Source: Pseudomonas mendocina
GTDB lineage: Bacteria; Pseudomonadota; Gammaproteobacteria; Pseudomonadales; Pseudomonadaceae
DNA: 64,000 bases
Direction: 5' to 3'
Assembly (NCBI RefSeq): GCF_900636545.1
Contig: NZ_LR134290.1
Span: 3,534,001 to 3,598,000 of the forward strand
Part shown: in pieces, positions 42,230 to 50,788 of the stretch
Position numbering within the stretch: the stretch's first letter is position 1
Layout of the letters: every line of letters begins with the position of its first letter
Translations under genes and position numbers: made by a program
Notes under the pieces: model-generated
Told to the model about the DNA's origin: nothing
The model's database searches: none
What the model saw: only the letters and a program-made list of their open reading frames with translations

Positions 42230-42990
42230 GAGCCGGCAACCTGATTTTGTTCGCCGCCCTTATCGCCGCGGTGATCGCCTCGTTCCTCTATCTGGGCATC
42301 GACCTCGGTGCGCTGGTCGCCGGCGATAGCCTGGCGCAGATGGGCAAGTACGCCAGCGGTTTCCTGCAGCCGGATTTCTCTGCCACGCACCTGCACGCCA
42401 TCGGCCGCGGCGCCCTGGAAACCCTGGCCATGTCCGCCATCGGCACGCTGCTTGCCGCGCTGCTCGGCCTGGCCCTGGCGCTACCGGCCGCCGGGCGTTT
42501 CGGCGGACTCGCCCTGCATGCCACCCGCCTGCTGCTCAACGCCCTGCGCGCCATCCCGGAACTCGTCTGGGCTGCACTGATGGTTCTGGCCGCCGGGCTG
42601 GGCCCCAATGCCGGTACCCTGGCACTGGCCCTGCACACCGCTGGCGTGCTCGGTCGCCTGTTCGCCGAGGCCCTGGAGAACACCCCGCGCGAGCCGGCCG
42701 AGGCCATCCGCGAAAGCGGCGGCGGCCGCCTGGTTGCCTTCTGCTACGGCACCTTGCCCGGCGTATGGCCACAACTGGTGGCGTACACGCTGTATCGCTG
42801 GGAAAACAACATCCGCATGGCCAGCGTGCTCGGCTTCGTCGGTGCCGGCGGACTGGGACAGATGCTCTACATGAGCCTCAGTCTGTTCCAGGAAGCCCAG
42901 GCCGCTACGGTGATCCTGGCCATGTTGCTGCTGGTGCTGGCAGTCGACGCCTTGAGTGGTTGGGCGCGACAGCGTTGGGTGAGTGGCTGA
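42226..42990 (+). CDS. PhnE-like ABC permease 2
   Basis: A 254-residue permease paralogous to the preceding one, with coupling loop RESGGGRLVAFCYGTLPGVW and [19 protein letters not shown]. Two adjacent PhnE-type subunits suggest a heterodimeric channel. It starts within the ATGA overlap of permease 1. The operon ends here; no lyase or dehydrogenase for phosphonate or phosphite follows, so the cargo must be used elsewhere. Confidence 0.92.
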   Translation: MRAGNLILFAALIAAVIASFLYLGIDLGALVAGDSLAQMGKYASGFLQPDFSATHLHAIGRGALETLAMSAIGTLLAALLGLALALPAAGRFGGLALHATRLLLNALRAIPELVWAALMVLAAGLGPNAGTLALALHTAGVLGRLFAEALENTPREPAEAIRESGGGRLVAFCYGTLPGVWPQLVAYTLYRWENNIRMASVLGFVGAGGLGQMLYMSLSLFQEAQAATVILAMLLLVLAVDALSGWARQRWVSG

Positions 42991-43115
42991 ACCCGCTGTG
43001 CGCTGAGCGACCAGGCTCGGCAGTCGCGAGCTCGCCTTCGCTCCCGCTCGCAACACGCAAATTCGGTCGCAACTGCTTAGCGGGCTTGGCCCAGACATGC
43101 TGAGGATTTAGCGCA

Positions 43116-43143
43116 TTGACATATCGGTAAATACCGATATTAT
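43116..43143 (+). promoter_or_regulatory. arsR-type promoter with operator O1
   Basis: TTGACA at 43116 and TATTAT at 43138 are 16 bp apart. Between and over them lies the palindrome ATATCGGTAAATACCGATAT (43121-43140; 9-bp arms, AA centre). A repressor bound here would block RNA polymerase. The regulator gene begins 7 bases downstream of the -10 box. Confidence 0.8.
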
Positions 43144-43149
43144 CGCGCC

Positions 43150-43452
43150 ATGGAACTGATCGAAATCTTCAAAGCCCTCTCGAACCGTACGCGCCTTGAA
43201 ATTCTCAAGGGGCTGAAGGATCCCGCGAAGAACTTCCCTCCACAGGATGAAGGAGACGTTCACGAGGTGGGGGTCTGCGTCAGTAGCATCCAGGAAGGCG
43301 TCGGGTTGTCGCAATCGACGGTGTCCGACTACCTAGCCACTCTGCACCGAGCGGGTCTGGTCAAAGTCAGGCGTATCGGGCAGTGGACGTACTACAAGCG
43401 CAATGAAGAAACCATCAGTGCCCTGGCCGAGCGGATAGGGAAAGAGCTGTAA
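43150..43452 (+). CDS. ArsR-family repressor
   Basis: A 100-residue winged-helix repressor. It has the family N-terminus IEIFKALSNRTRLEILKGL, recognition helix region VGLSQSTVSDYLATLHRAGL and wing VRRIGQWTYYKRNEE. There is no CxC metal box, although one Cys (VGVCVSSIQ) lies before the recognition helices, so it may sense a thiol-reactive compound rather than a metal. Three near-identical palindromes in its promoter and downstream point to autoregulation and control of the following oxidoreductase and monooxygenase genes. Confidence 0.92.
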   Translation: MELIEIFKALSNRTRLEILKGLKDPAKNFPPQDEGDVHEVGVCVSSIQEGVGLSQSTVSDYLATLHRAGLVKVRRIGQWTYYKRNEETISALAERIGKEL

Positions 43453-43467
43453 TCGCTTTAACTTTTT

Positions 43468-43487
43468 ATATCGAAAAATCCCGATAT
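43468..43487. promoter_or_regulatory. Operator O2 (ArsR type)
   Basis: ATATCGAAAAATCCCGATAT, a variant of the arsR promoter palindrome, lies 16 bp after the arsR stop. Confidence 0.7.
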
Positions 43488-43558
43488 TTCTTTTCGATCA
43501 ACAGGTTTGCGGCGAGTCAGGCGCATAGGGAAAGAGCTGCGAGTTTTTCCACCACAAT

Positions 43559-43578
43559 ATATCGAAAAATACCGATAT
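43559..43578. promoter_or_regulatory. Operator O3 (ArsR type)
   Basis: ATATCGAAAAATACCGATAT lies 28 bp before the MDR oxidoreductase start. It differs from O2 by one base. Confidence 0.75.
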
Positions 43579-43606
43579 CCCTTTTTAGCGAAACGAGGAA
43601 CACGAC

Positions 43607-44590
43607 ATGAAAGCGCAAGTACTGGACTCATTTGGCGGCCCGGAATCATTCGAGCTTCGCGAGGTACCCAAGCCGGTGCCACAGGCAGGGCAGGTGCTGG
43701 TCCGCGTTCACGCCACCTCCATCAACCCGCTGGATTACCAGGTGCGTCGCGGCGACTATGTCGACTACGTCCCCCTTCCCGCCATCACCGGGCATGACGT
43801 ATCCGGCGTGGTCGAAGCGGTCGGTCCGGGTGTGACCAGCTTCGTGCCGGGCGACGAGGTCTGGTACACCCCGCAGATCTTCGACGGCCCCGGCAGCTAC
43901 GCCGAGTATCACATTGCAGCGGAAAGCATCATCGGCAAGAAACCTGCCTCACTGAGCCACCTCGAAGCGGCCACCCTGACCCTGGTGGGCGGCACGGCCT
44001 GGGAAGCGCTGGTGGTACGTGCCGAGCTCAAGGTGGGCGAGAGCATCCTGATACATGGCGGTGCCGGAGGCGTCGGCCATGTGGCGATCCAACTGGCAAA
44101 AGCAATGGGCGCCCGAGTGTTCACCACCGTGCGCGAAGCGAACTTCGAGTTCGCGCGGAGCCTGGGCGCCGACGTCGCCATCGACTACGAGCAGGAGGAC
44201 TACGTCGACGCCATCCTGCGGGAAACCGATGGCCACGGCGTCGACGTGATATTCGACACCATCGGCGGCGACACCTTGTCACGTAGCCCCGACGCCCTCG
44301 CGCAACTGGGTCGCGTGGTCTCGATCGTGGACATCGCCAAGCCGCAGAACCTCATCCAGGCCTGGGGCAAGAACGCGAGCTACCACTTCGTCTTCACCCG
44401 CCAGAACCGCGGCAAGCTCGATGAGCTGAGTGCACTGGTCGAGCGTGGCCAACTGCGGCCACACGTCGGCGCCGTCTATTCGCTTGCGGATATTTCTCGC
44501 GCCCATGCGCTGCTGGAGAGCCCCAACAACGGCCTGCGAGGAAAGATCGCGATTGCCGTCGAGCCACAGACTCATCTCGCCAGTGCCTGA
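43607..44590 (+). CDS. MDR-family quinone oxidoreductase-like enzyme
   Basis: A 327-residue zinc-independent medium-chain reductase. The N-terminal domain has [20 protein letters not shown] and [20 protein letters not shown]. The NADPH site is [20 protein letters not shown], typical of quinone oxidoreductases. It sits behind two ArsR-type operators and 28 bp ahead of an ABM monooxygenase gene on the same strand. The three genes look like one stress-induced unit against an electrophilic or quinone compound (inference). GAGGAA precedes the ATG. Confidence 0.92.
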   Translation: MKAQVLDSFGGPESFELREVPKPVPQAGQVLVRVHATSINPLDYQVRRGDYVDYVPLPAITGHDVSGVVEAVGPGVTSFVPGDEVWYTPQIFDGPGSYAEYHIAAESIIGKKPASLSHLEAATLTLVGGTAWEALVVRAELKVGESILIHGGAGGVGHVAIQLAKAMGARVFTTVREANFEFARSLGADVAIDYEQEDYVDAILRETDGHGVDVIFDTIGGDTLSRSPDALAQLGRVVSIVDIAKPQNLIQAWGKNASYHFVFTRQNRGKLDELSALVERGQLRPHVGAVYSLADISRAHALLESPNNGLRGKIAIAVEPQTHLASA

Positions 44591-44618
44591 CCAACCAACT
44601 CAACCCGAGGAATCACAC

Positions 44619-44984
44619 ATGATCTATGAAATCGCCCTGCTACCCGTGCATCAGGAACGCATTGAACCGTTCAGGCAGGCATTCGCCGACGTCGCCCCAT
44701 TGCTCCGCCGCGCCAAGGGGTACCGTGGTCATATGCTGGCGCAAGGTATCGAAACGCCAGAACGGTTCAACCTGATAGTCCGTTGGCAAACCCTTGAGGA
44801 TCACACGCCGGGCTTCGAGGCGAGTGAAGACCACCGGCAATTCATGATGGCGCTGGAAGATTACTTTTCAGACGAACCGCAGGTTTACCACATCGAAGGA
44901 GCAGCCTTTGCTGCAAGTGAGCCGGCGAGTCAGCACGGTTTCTTCGACATGCTAGAGTCACCACCTCAGGAGCTTCGTCGATAA
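44619..44984 (+). CDS. ABM-domain monooxygenase-like protein
   Basis: A 121-residue antibiotic-biosynthesis-monooxygenase fold protein: IALLPVHQERIEPFRQAFAD, AKGYRGHMLAQGIETPERFN and IVRWQTLEDHTPGFEASEDH. The ATG at 44619 has CGAGGA upstream; the longer frame overlaps the oxidoreductase gene. It is the second gene after the ArsR-controlled promoter and probably handles the same compound as its neighbour. Such proteins oxidise quinols or similar aromatics without a cofactor, or simply bind them. Confidence 0.87.
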   Translation: MIYEIALLPVHQERIEPFRQAFADVAPLLRRAKGYRGHMLAQGIETPERFNLIVRWQTLEDHTPGFEASEDHRQFMMALEDYFSDEPQVYHIEGAAFAASEPASQHGFFDMLESPPQELRR

Positions 44985-45082
44985 CCTGCTGTGATTGTGC
45001 CTGGACGTCGCGTGCCCGATGACCTTCGCTTGTCGCGACGAATCATCGGCACGCGCATCCGCCCAAAGGAGAAATACCCGAG

Positions 45083-45880
45083 ATGGACCGTTTTCAGCGC
45101 TTCGCTCCCCTATTGGCCCTTTGCCTGCTCCCCCTCTACGCCGAGGCTCGCCAGCAGCAACCCTGTGACGGCGCAATGCTGGAGGCACTCGCCAAGCAGC
45201 TGGGGCAGCAGGATTGGGCCGTTCCCGATAATAGAGGCGATGGTCCATTGGTAGCTGCTGCCTGCAAGCCCTGGCCGGATGCCCCGAACCTGTCGGTGGT
45301 GACCCTGGCCTACCGCAGTGCAGCGGATACAACGCCAGCCGGCGAGCGCAACCTGCATTGGCTGACGGCGAAGGTGGAGAAGCGAACCGGGCAGTTGCGC
45401 GAGCGCTATGACGCTTACCTTGGCGAAGATGCCGAACTGGAAATCGATGCCAACAGCCTCTGGCTGGATACGGCCCGTTATCACCTGGCGCCAGGGGTTC
45501 GCGCCTTCGGTGTGGTGGTTAGCAGCGTGGCGCGCGGCGCAAGCTGCCCGGATGCCGGTTTCAATGACCTGCTGACGCTGATGGCGCCGGACGGCCCCCA
45601 GTTACGCCCCGTGCTCTCCACCTACCTGAGTTCCTGGTCGACGGTGAAAGGCACATCCTGCGTGATGGACAGCGATTTCCAATCGGAACAGGCCGACCTG
45701 ACACTCGCCATCGCCTCCACGCAATCCCATGGTTATGCCGATCTACTGGTGAGCGCACGCGTTCGCGACGCGCGCGGCGGAAACACCCTGCGCACGGTGA
45801 ACACGACTGTCCGCTACGACGGCAAACAGTACCCCTTCAAACAGTATCCGACCTTCTGGACGAGAGACGCGCAGCCGTAA
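45083..45880 (+). CDS. Exported hypothetical protein, 265 residues
   Basis: Signal peptide FAPLLALCLLPLYAEA, mature start RQQQPCDGAMLEALAKQLGQ. Four cysteines (QPCDG, AACKP, ASCPD, TSCVM) suggest two disulfides in the periplasm. No membrane segment or named domain is recognised. The ATG at 45083 has AAAGGAGA upstream. Codon use matches the neighbours. The gene is alone between the ArsR unit and a decayed porin tail. Confidence 0.78.
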   Translation: MDRFQRFAPLLALCLLPLYAEARQQQPCDGAMLEALAKQLGQQDWAVPDNRGDGPLVAAACKPWPDAPNLSVVTLAYRSAADTTPAGERNLHWLTAKVEKRTGQLRERYDAYLGEDAELEIDANSLWLDTARYHLAPGVRAFGVVVSSVARGASCPDAGFNDLLTLMAPDGPQLRPVLSTYLSSWSTVKGTSCVMDSDFQSEQADLTLAIASTQSHGYADLLVSARVRDARGGNTLRTVNTTVRYDGKQYPFKQYPTFWTRDAQP

Positions 45881-45953
45881 CGCCGTCGTACTCCTGAGCG
45901 GTACGCAAGGCTCCCCCCAGGCTTAGCGGGAGTCTTTGAATACCGGTGCAGAA

Positions 45954-46043
45954 TCAGAACGTGGTTTGCACACGTACGTAGAACGTATGGTAGGTGCCTT
46001 CATCGGTCAGGCCATTCTTAGCGCCTTCGCCCGTTATTGGCTC
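45954..46043 (-). pseudogene. C-terminal remnant of an outer-membrane channel gene
   Basis: A 29-codon open stretch on the minus strand ends GTYHTFYVRVQTTF and a stop. Alternating polar and hydrophobic residues with a terminal Phe are the hallmark of the last strand of a beta-barrel porin recognised by BamA. Immediately upstream the frame meets a stop, and no start or signal peptide exists, so only the tail survives. The parent family cannot be named. Confidence 0.6.
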
Positions 46044-46135
46044 TCACCTTGCAGCGCGACGTATCGCTTACACGGCTGCCTTGCCATTGCCCGTCTAGAC
46101 TGCTGAATCCATCCACACCACCGAGGGGACTCAGC

Positions 46136-46615
46136 ATGACCAGCAAGAACACCATCTGCCTCTGGTACGACCGCGACGCGCTGGAAGCTGCGACCTTCTA
46201 TGCCGCAACCTTCCCTGACAGCGCGGTGCTGGCGGTGCATCACGCCCCTGGTGACTACCCATCGGGACAGCAGGGTGATGTGGTGACGGTAGAGTTCACC
46301 GTCATGGGAATCCCCTGCCTCGGCCTCAATGGCGGCCCGGCGTTCCAGCACAACGAGGCGTTCTCGTTTCAGGTTGCGACCGACGATCAGGCCGAGACGG
46401 ATCGCTTATGGCACGCGATCATCGACAACGGCGGACAGGCCAGTGAATGCGGCTGGTGCAAGGACAGGTGGGGCATCTCATGGCAGATCACGCCGCGCAT
46501 CCTCAGCGCCGCCATCGCCAACCCTGACCGCGCGGCAGCCAAGCGTGCCTTCGAGGCGATGATGACCATGAGCAAGATCGAGATCGCCGTTATCGAGGCT
46601 GCGCTGAAGGGCTGA
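46136..46615 (+). CDS. VOC-superfamily protein, PhnB / 3-dmu-9_3-mt type
   Basis: A 159-residue glyoxalase-fold protein: NTICLWYDRDALEAATFYAA, TFPDSAV, VEFTVMGIPCLGLNGGPAFQ, WHAIIDNGGQASECGWCKDR and WGISWQITPRIL. This matches the PhnB-like group once mislabelled 3-demethylubiquinone methyltransferase. These are small metal-site proteins of uncertain reaction. The ATG at 46136 fits the family start. Confidence 0.88.
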   Translation: MTSKNTICLWYDRDALEAATFYAATFPDSAVLAVHHAPGDYPSGQQGDVVTVEFTVMGIPCLGLNGGPAFQHNEAFSFQVATDDQAETDRLWHAIIDNGGQASECGWCKDRWGISWQITPRILSAAIANPDRAAAKRAFEAMMTMSKIEIAVIEAALKG

Positions 46616-46628
46616 CTGCCGAGATGAA

Positions 46629-47114
46629 TCAGGCGCGGGCGTTCTTCTTCTGCAGGATCAACGAGGCTTCGTTGTAGGCGCTCTGGAAGGCGTCGCTGCC
46701 GATCCAGGCCACTGCGGCGTCTTCGTCCTCTTCATGGAATATGGCTCGATAGACGATCAACAGGCCCATCATGAAATCGGTGGCGGCCTCCTGCGACTCT
46801 TCCGCGACTACCAGTTCCAGCACGGGGTACTGCAGGAATACCAGGCACATGGCGAGCAGGCTGATAGCTTCACCGGCCTTCATCGCCTGGAACAGGTCAT
46901 CGAAATGCGCGGGGTCGAAACCGTTCTCCTCGATGTCCTTGAAGTCAAAAGTGGCGAGGTCGATCTCGACATCATCGAACGGTTCGTTGATAAAGGGATT
47001 GGTCAGAATCGGATGGACGACATTGGCTTGCGGCCTGGCCTTGCCCATGCGGTTCTGCCTGGCTTTGCTCTTGGCCCGCTGGGCGCGCTTCTTCTGTTTG
47101 TCTGCGGATGCCAT
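46629..47114 (-). CDS. Hypothetical protein with basic N-terminus, 161 residues
   Basis: The first 35 residues are strongly basic and probably disordered (KQKKRAQRAKSKARQNRMGK). The rest is acidic and helical, with two moderately hydrophobic helices (ISLLAMCLVFLQYPVLELVV and FMMGLLIVYRAIFH). I recognise no family. A nucleic-acid- or ribosome-associated role would fit the basic tail, but this is a guess. The ATG at 47114 has GAGGA upstream. Confidence 0.75.
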   Translation of the reverse strand: MASADKQKKRAQRAKSKARQNRMGKARPQANVVHPILTNPFINEPFDDVEIDLATFDFKDIEENGFDPAHFDDLFQAMKAGEAISLLAMCLVFLQYPVLELVVAEESQEAATDFMMGLLIVYRAIFHEEDEDAAVAWIGSDAFQSAYNEASLILQKKNARA

Positions 47115-47293
47115 GGGGCGGTCCTCGTTTGGTACAGCCATATCCATGGCGCGGAAAGTTCAGGCGCCATTGTATTCAGTCTTCGATAGCCTGCGGCTGA
47201 TTTTGCAGACGGAGAGTCACGCCTTGAGAACAGGCTTGCCTCTTTGGCCTTCAGCTGTTTTCTTCGAGCCACATGGATGACGGGAACCTGACC

Positions 47294-47974
47294 ATGACTG
47301 ACCGCGAACAACTGCACCGCGATGGCTATGCATTGCTGCGCCAGGCGGTTCCTGCCGAGTGGCTGGATGAGTTGCGCACCCTGTTCGACGCGCGCATTAC
47401 ACCCTCGCATCAGTGGCCGGTACCGCGCGGCGCTGACTGGCATCACTCGCGGCTGGATGACCACGCCATGATTCAGGCCGTATGTCGCCTGCCGCAACTG
47501 CTGGCAGTGATCGGCGAGCTGATCGGCGAACGCTTCTTCCTGGCCCAGGTGGAAGGTCGCGAGCCACTGGCTGGAGGCGGTCATCAGCAACTGCACCGCG
47601 ATCTCTCGATACAGCGCCCAGGTGATATCGCCAATGCCATGGTCTTCTTCGACGACTATGGCCCGGACAACGGCGCTACGCGTATCGTCCCGGGCAGCCA
47701 CCGTCCGTATGCCGACGAGCCGCCATTCGACTTCAACGACGAGTCCCGCTCAGTGCAACTTGCGGGTGCGGCCGGCGACATCCTGGTGTTCGATGTGGAC
47801 CTAATACACGCCGGCAGCCTGAACCGGCTCGGCACACGTCGCCGCTCGATCCTGATCAGCTACTTCGCCGAGCCACTGTATGCGTCCTATCTGGAAACGC
47901 GCAGCCTGCGAGGGATTCGCATGGACGCGAGCGAACGCTTCGAACCTGCGAATTTCTCATTGAGCCCAGCGTGA
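47294..47974 (+). CDS. PhyH-family Fe(II)/2-oxoglutarate dioxygenase
   Basis: A 226-residue phytanoyl-CoA-dioxygenase-like enzyme. The iron triad is visible: HRD (in QQLHRDLSIQRPGDIAN) and the distal His (DLIHAGSLN), followed by the 2-oxoglutarate-binding Arg (GTRRRSILISYF). The motif DNGATRIVPGSHRP is also typical. It should hydroxylate a small molecule; which one is unknown. The start MTDREQLHRDGYALLRQAVP matches family members, so I chose the ATG at 47294 rather than 47273. Confidence 0.92.
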   Translation: MTDREQLHRDGYALLRQAVPAEWLDELRTLFDARITPSHQWPVPRGADWHHSRLDDHAMIQAVCRLPQLLAVIGELIGERFFLAQVEGREPLAGGGHQQLHRDLSIQRPGDIANAMVFFDDYGPDNGATRIVPGSHRPYADEPPFDFNDESRSVQLAGAAGDILVFDVDLIHAGSLNRLGTRRRSILISYFAEPLYASYLETRSLRGIRMDASERFEPANFSLSPA

Positions 47975-47992
47975 GCAAGGCGGTTGCCCGTT

Positions 47993-48865
47993 TCAGCAGA
48001 CGGTACTGACATCCCTTGCCGGCGGCAGGCCGAACAGCCGGCGGTATTCGCGGCTGAACTGAGACACGCTTTCGTAACCCACCGCGAACGCTGCACTGCT
48101 GGCGCTGGCGCCCTCCCCTGTCATCAGGCGTCGTGCTTCGATCAGACGCAGCTGTTTCTGAAATTGCAGCGGCGTCAATGATGTCTGGTTGCGAAAGTGG
48201 TGATGAAAAGATGACGGGCTCATACCCGCCACGGACGCCAGATGCTCCACCGGCAGAAGCCGGGTGAATTCGGTACGCAGCACCTTCACCGCCCGGGCGA
48301 TACGCTGTGCATGGCCGTCCGGCCAGCCCAGGCGACTGATTGCCGAGCCATGTCGACCAGCCAGCAACCAGTAATGCAGTTCGCGCACACGCGAAGCATG
48401 CAGCACTGCCGCCGAAGCTGGGCGCTCGAGCAGTCGCATCAGACGTAGCGCCGCTTCGGCGACTTCGCTATCGGTCGGTTCGATGCGGATGGGCTCCACC
48501 TCCGCACTCGGCACCGCCTTCATTTCCTCCATCAATTCGGTGAGCAGTGCAGGGTCGAGGTCGATCACCAGCGAGATATACGGAGCCTCGTGGCTCGCCT
48601 CAATGATCTGGCTCACCGTCGGTACGTCAGCGGTGATCAACAGCGAATCACCGGCGCTGAAGTTGAAGGTTCGGGTGCCCATCATGACGCGCTTGCAGCC
48701 CTGCAAGACCAGGCAGGCCAAGGGCCGGGTAATGGCGTAATCCAGCCCACTGGGTTCTGACGTGCGAATGATGGTCAAGCCGGGAATGGGGGCTTGGGCA
48801 AGCCCTCCGAAGTTCTCACTTTTATCCAGATAATCGCGGACGACTTCCAGCAAGGCTGCGCTCAT
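47993..48865 (-). CDS. AraC-family regulator (AraC_N type)
   Basis: A 290-residue regulator. The N-terminal effector domain shows the AraC_N pattern PLACLVLQGCKRVMMGTRTF and SAGDSLLITADVPTVSQIIE. The C-terminal DNA-binding domain has LLPVEHLASVAGMSPSSFHH, FQKQLRLIEARRLM and FAVGYESVSQFSREYRRLFG. It is divergent from an SDR gene 139 bp away, which it probably controls; this is a common pairing in pseudomonads. Confidence 0.93.
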   Translation of the reverse strand: MSAALLEVVRDYLDKSENFGGLAQAPIPGLTIIRTSEPSGLDYAITRPLACLVLQGCKRVMMGTRTFNFSAGDSLLITADVPTVSQIIEASHEAPYISLVIDLDPALLTELMEEMKAVPSAEVEPIRIEPTDSEVAEAALRLMRLLERPASAAVLHASRVRELHYWLLAGRHGSAISRLGWPDGHAQRIARAVKVLRTEFTRLLPVEHLASVAGMSPSSFHHHFRNQTSLTPLQFQKQLRLIEARRLMTGEGASASSAAFAVGYESVSQFSREYRRLFGLPPARDVSTVC

Positions 48866-49004
48866 TGAGGGCTCCTGAAGCTGATCCCGGGCATGTCATC
48901 CCCCTTTGGAGAAATAGGCAAAAAGCGTTGAGGTTTCGGTAAGGACGGGGTCGCACCACGAGCCACACAATGAAATCCCGTTCACCCATCAGAGGATTTT
49001 TACC

Positions 49005-49760
49005 ATGACCAAGATCGCCATCGTAACCGGCTCCAGCCGTGGCCTCGGCCACAATACTGCGCTGAACATCGCGCGTCAGGGAATCGACGTCGTCGTCACC
49101 TATCACAGCCAGGCCGACACCGCACAGGCCGTGGTTGCCGAAATCCAGGCTCTGGGACGCAAGGCGGTCGCCCTGCAACTCGACGCTGGCGACGTCAGCA
49201 CCTTTTCAGCCTTCGTACAACGCCTGCGCCAGGCGCTGAACGAGACCTGGCATCGCGACAGCTTCGACCACCTGATCAACAACGCCGGCCATGGCGATAT
49301 GGCGTCGATTACCAACACCACTGAAGCACAGTTCGATGCCCTGGTGAACGTGCACTTCAAAGGAGTGTTCTTCCTGACCCAGGCGTTGTTGCCGCTGATG
49401 GCCGACGGTGGTCGTATCGTCAATATCTCGTCCGGGCTGACCCGCGTGTCCTATCCCGGTTTCTCGGCCTACTCGGCGGTCAAGGGCGCAGTGGAAGTGC
49501 TGAGCCTGTACATGGCCAAGGAGCTGGGCAGCCGGGGTATAGCAGTCAACACGGTGGCGCCCGGTGCCATCGAAACGGATTTCCTCGGTGGCGCCGTACG
49601 CGACATGCCGGATCTGAACAAGGTGTTCGCGGAGATGACGGCGCTGGGGCGGGTCGGTGTGCCGGACGATATCGGCCCGATGATCGCCAACCTGCTCGGC
49701 GAGCAGAATCGCTGGATCAACGCCCAGCGCATCGAGGTATCCGGCGGTCAGGCGATCTGA
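49005..49760 (+). CDS. Short-chain dehydrogenase/reductase
   Basis: A 251-residue classical SDR. The cofactor loop is VTGSSRGLGHNTALNIARQG, structural NNAGHGD, catalytic Ser in IVNISSGLTR and the YSAVKG active-site Tyr/Lys. The C-terminus RWINAQRIEVSGGQAI is typical of beta-ketoacyl-reductase-like SDRs. The ATG has AGAGGA upstream. It is divergent from the AraC regulator, its likely controller. The substrate is unknown. Confidence 0.93.
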   Translation: MTKIAIVTGSSRGLGHNTALNIARQGIDVVVTYHSQADTAQAVVAEIQALGRKAVALQLDAGDVSTFSAFVQRLRQALNETWHRDSFDHLINNAGHGDMASITNTTEAQFDALVNVHFKGVFFLTQALLPLMADGGRIVNISSGLTRVSYPGFSAYSAVKGAVEVLSLYMAKELGSRGIAVNTVAPGAIETDFLGGAVRDMPDLNKVFAEMTALGRVGVPDDIGPMIANLLGEQNRWINAQRIEVSGGQAI

Positions 49761-49808
49761 TCCCCCCACTGCGACCGGATAACCCGGTCGCAGTGATGTC
49801 CACATACC

Positions 49809-50696
49809 CTAGCCGCGCGCCGGCTGCTCCGCCATGCGCTGACGTATCAGTTCCAGGTAGCGTCGAGCGCCCAGCCCAAGTGGCCGGCTGCTGCTCCAGA
49901 CGATATCCACCCACAGCCTCAGTTGGCTGGCCATGTTGTCGAAGGCCACGGTCTGCAAGTTGCCCGAGTCGATCAGGGCGGCGACCAACGGATGCGGCAG
50001 GTAGGCCCAGCCGAGCCCGGCCTGCACCAGGTTGAGCGTGGCCAGGTCGCTGTCGGTGAGCCACAGGTGATGGGACAAAATCATCTGTGGCTCGGTCGCC
50101 GACGCAGAACCGGCCGCGACTATGATCTGCCGCGCCTCGACCATCCCCTGCTCGGCCATCTGCCTGAGGTAGCCCGGCGCCGCGACTGCCGTCAGTAGCT
50201 GGCTGCCGGCTTCGAGAAAGTGTTCCCGCTCATCGATGCCGGGGCGCTCGAACACCAGTGCCAGGTGGACGCTGCCTTCATGCATCAGACGCACCGCCTC
50301 CGCCTGCGAGGCCGAGCGCACCTCGACCTGCAGCAGAGGAAATTCGTTCGCCAGGTCGATCAGGGGCTGACTCCACAGGCCGCTCTGCAACTCCGGCGCC
50401 ATGGCGATTACCAGCCGCCGTTCCAGGCCCTGGTGCATTTGCAGGGTCTGAGCGTCGAGCCGGTTGAGTTGCCGCGCGGCCTGACGTGCCTGAGGCTCCA
50501 GTGCCAACGCAGCCTGGGTCGGCAGGGCCTTGCGCGTGCTGCGATCGAACAGCTCCAGATCCAGCTCCGCTTCGAGCTGGGCAATGGCCATGCTCACAGC
50601 GGAAGGCACGCGCCCGAGCTGACGTGCAGCGGAAGAGAAGGAACCGCCGTCCAGCACCGCGAGGAAGACGCGCAGGGTTTCGCTGTTGAATGCCAT
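49809..50696 (-). CDS. LysR-family regulator
   Basis: A 295-residue LTTR. The DNA-binding head is [20 protein letters not shown] and [20 protein letters not shown] with [14 protein letters not shown]. The effector domain fills the rest ([36 protein letters not shown]). The ATG at 50696 gives the family-like start; a TTG four codons upstream is possible because AGGGA lies near it. It is divergent from a two-gene SDR operon, its probable target. Confidence 0.92.
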   Translation of the reverse strand: MAFNSETLRVFLAVLDGGSFSSAARQLGRVPSAVSMAIAQLEAELDLELFDRSTRKALPTQAALALEPQARQAARQLNRLDAQTLQMHQGLERRLVIAMAPELQSGLWSQPLIDLANEFPLLQVEVRSASQAEAVRLMHEGSVHLALVFERPGIDEREHFLEAGSQLLTAVAAPGYLRQMAEQGMVEARQIIVAAGSASATEPQMILSHHLWLTDSDLATLNLVQAGLGWAYLPHPLVAALIDSGNLQTVAFDNMASQLRLWVDIVWSSSRPLGLGARRYLELIRQRMAEQPARG

Positions 50697-50788
50697 GGTC
50701 GTTGTCAATTTCCCTGATGACTATCGTCTTTTTTTATCAGCTTACTCCTTCTAACTTCCAGCCATCGACAACCCGATGGGAGCCTTGC

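Larger units (their letters stand above)
43435..43586. repeat. Partial tandem duplication of the arsR 3' end plus operator
   Basis: ATAGGGAAAGAGCTG occurs at 43435-43449 (end of arsR) and again at 43525-43539. The 20-bp operators at 43468 and 43559 share the same offset of about 90 bp. The second copy begins with GAGTCAGGCGCATAGGG, which joins AGTCAGGCG from inside arsR (near 43365) to its tail, as if about 60 bp were lost between two similar CG(T/G)AT(C/A)GGG words. Confidence 0.75.

Noticed and set aside
43507..43797. A 96-codon frame starting MRRVRRIGKEL
   Set aside because: It is the duplicated arsR tail followed by an out-of-frame reading of the oxidoreductase gene.
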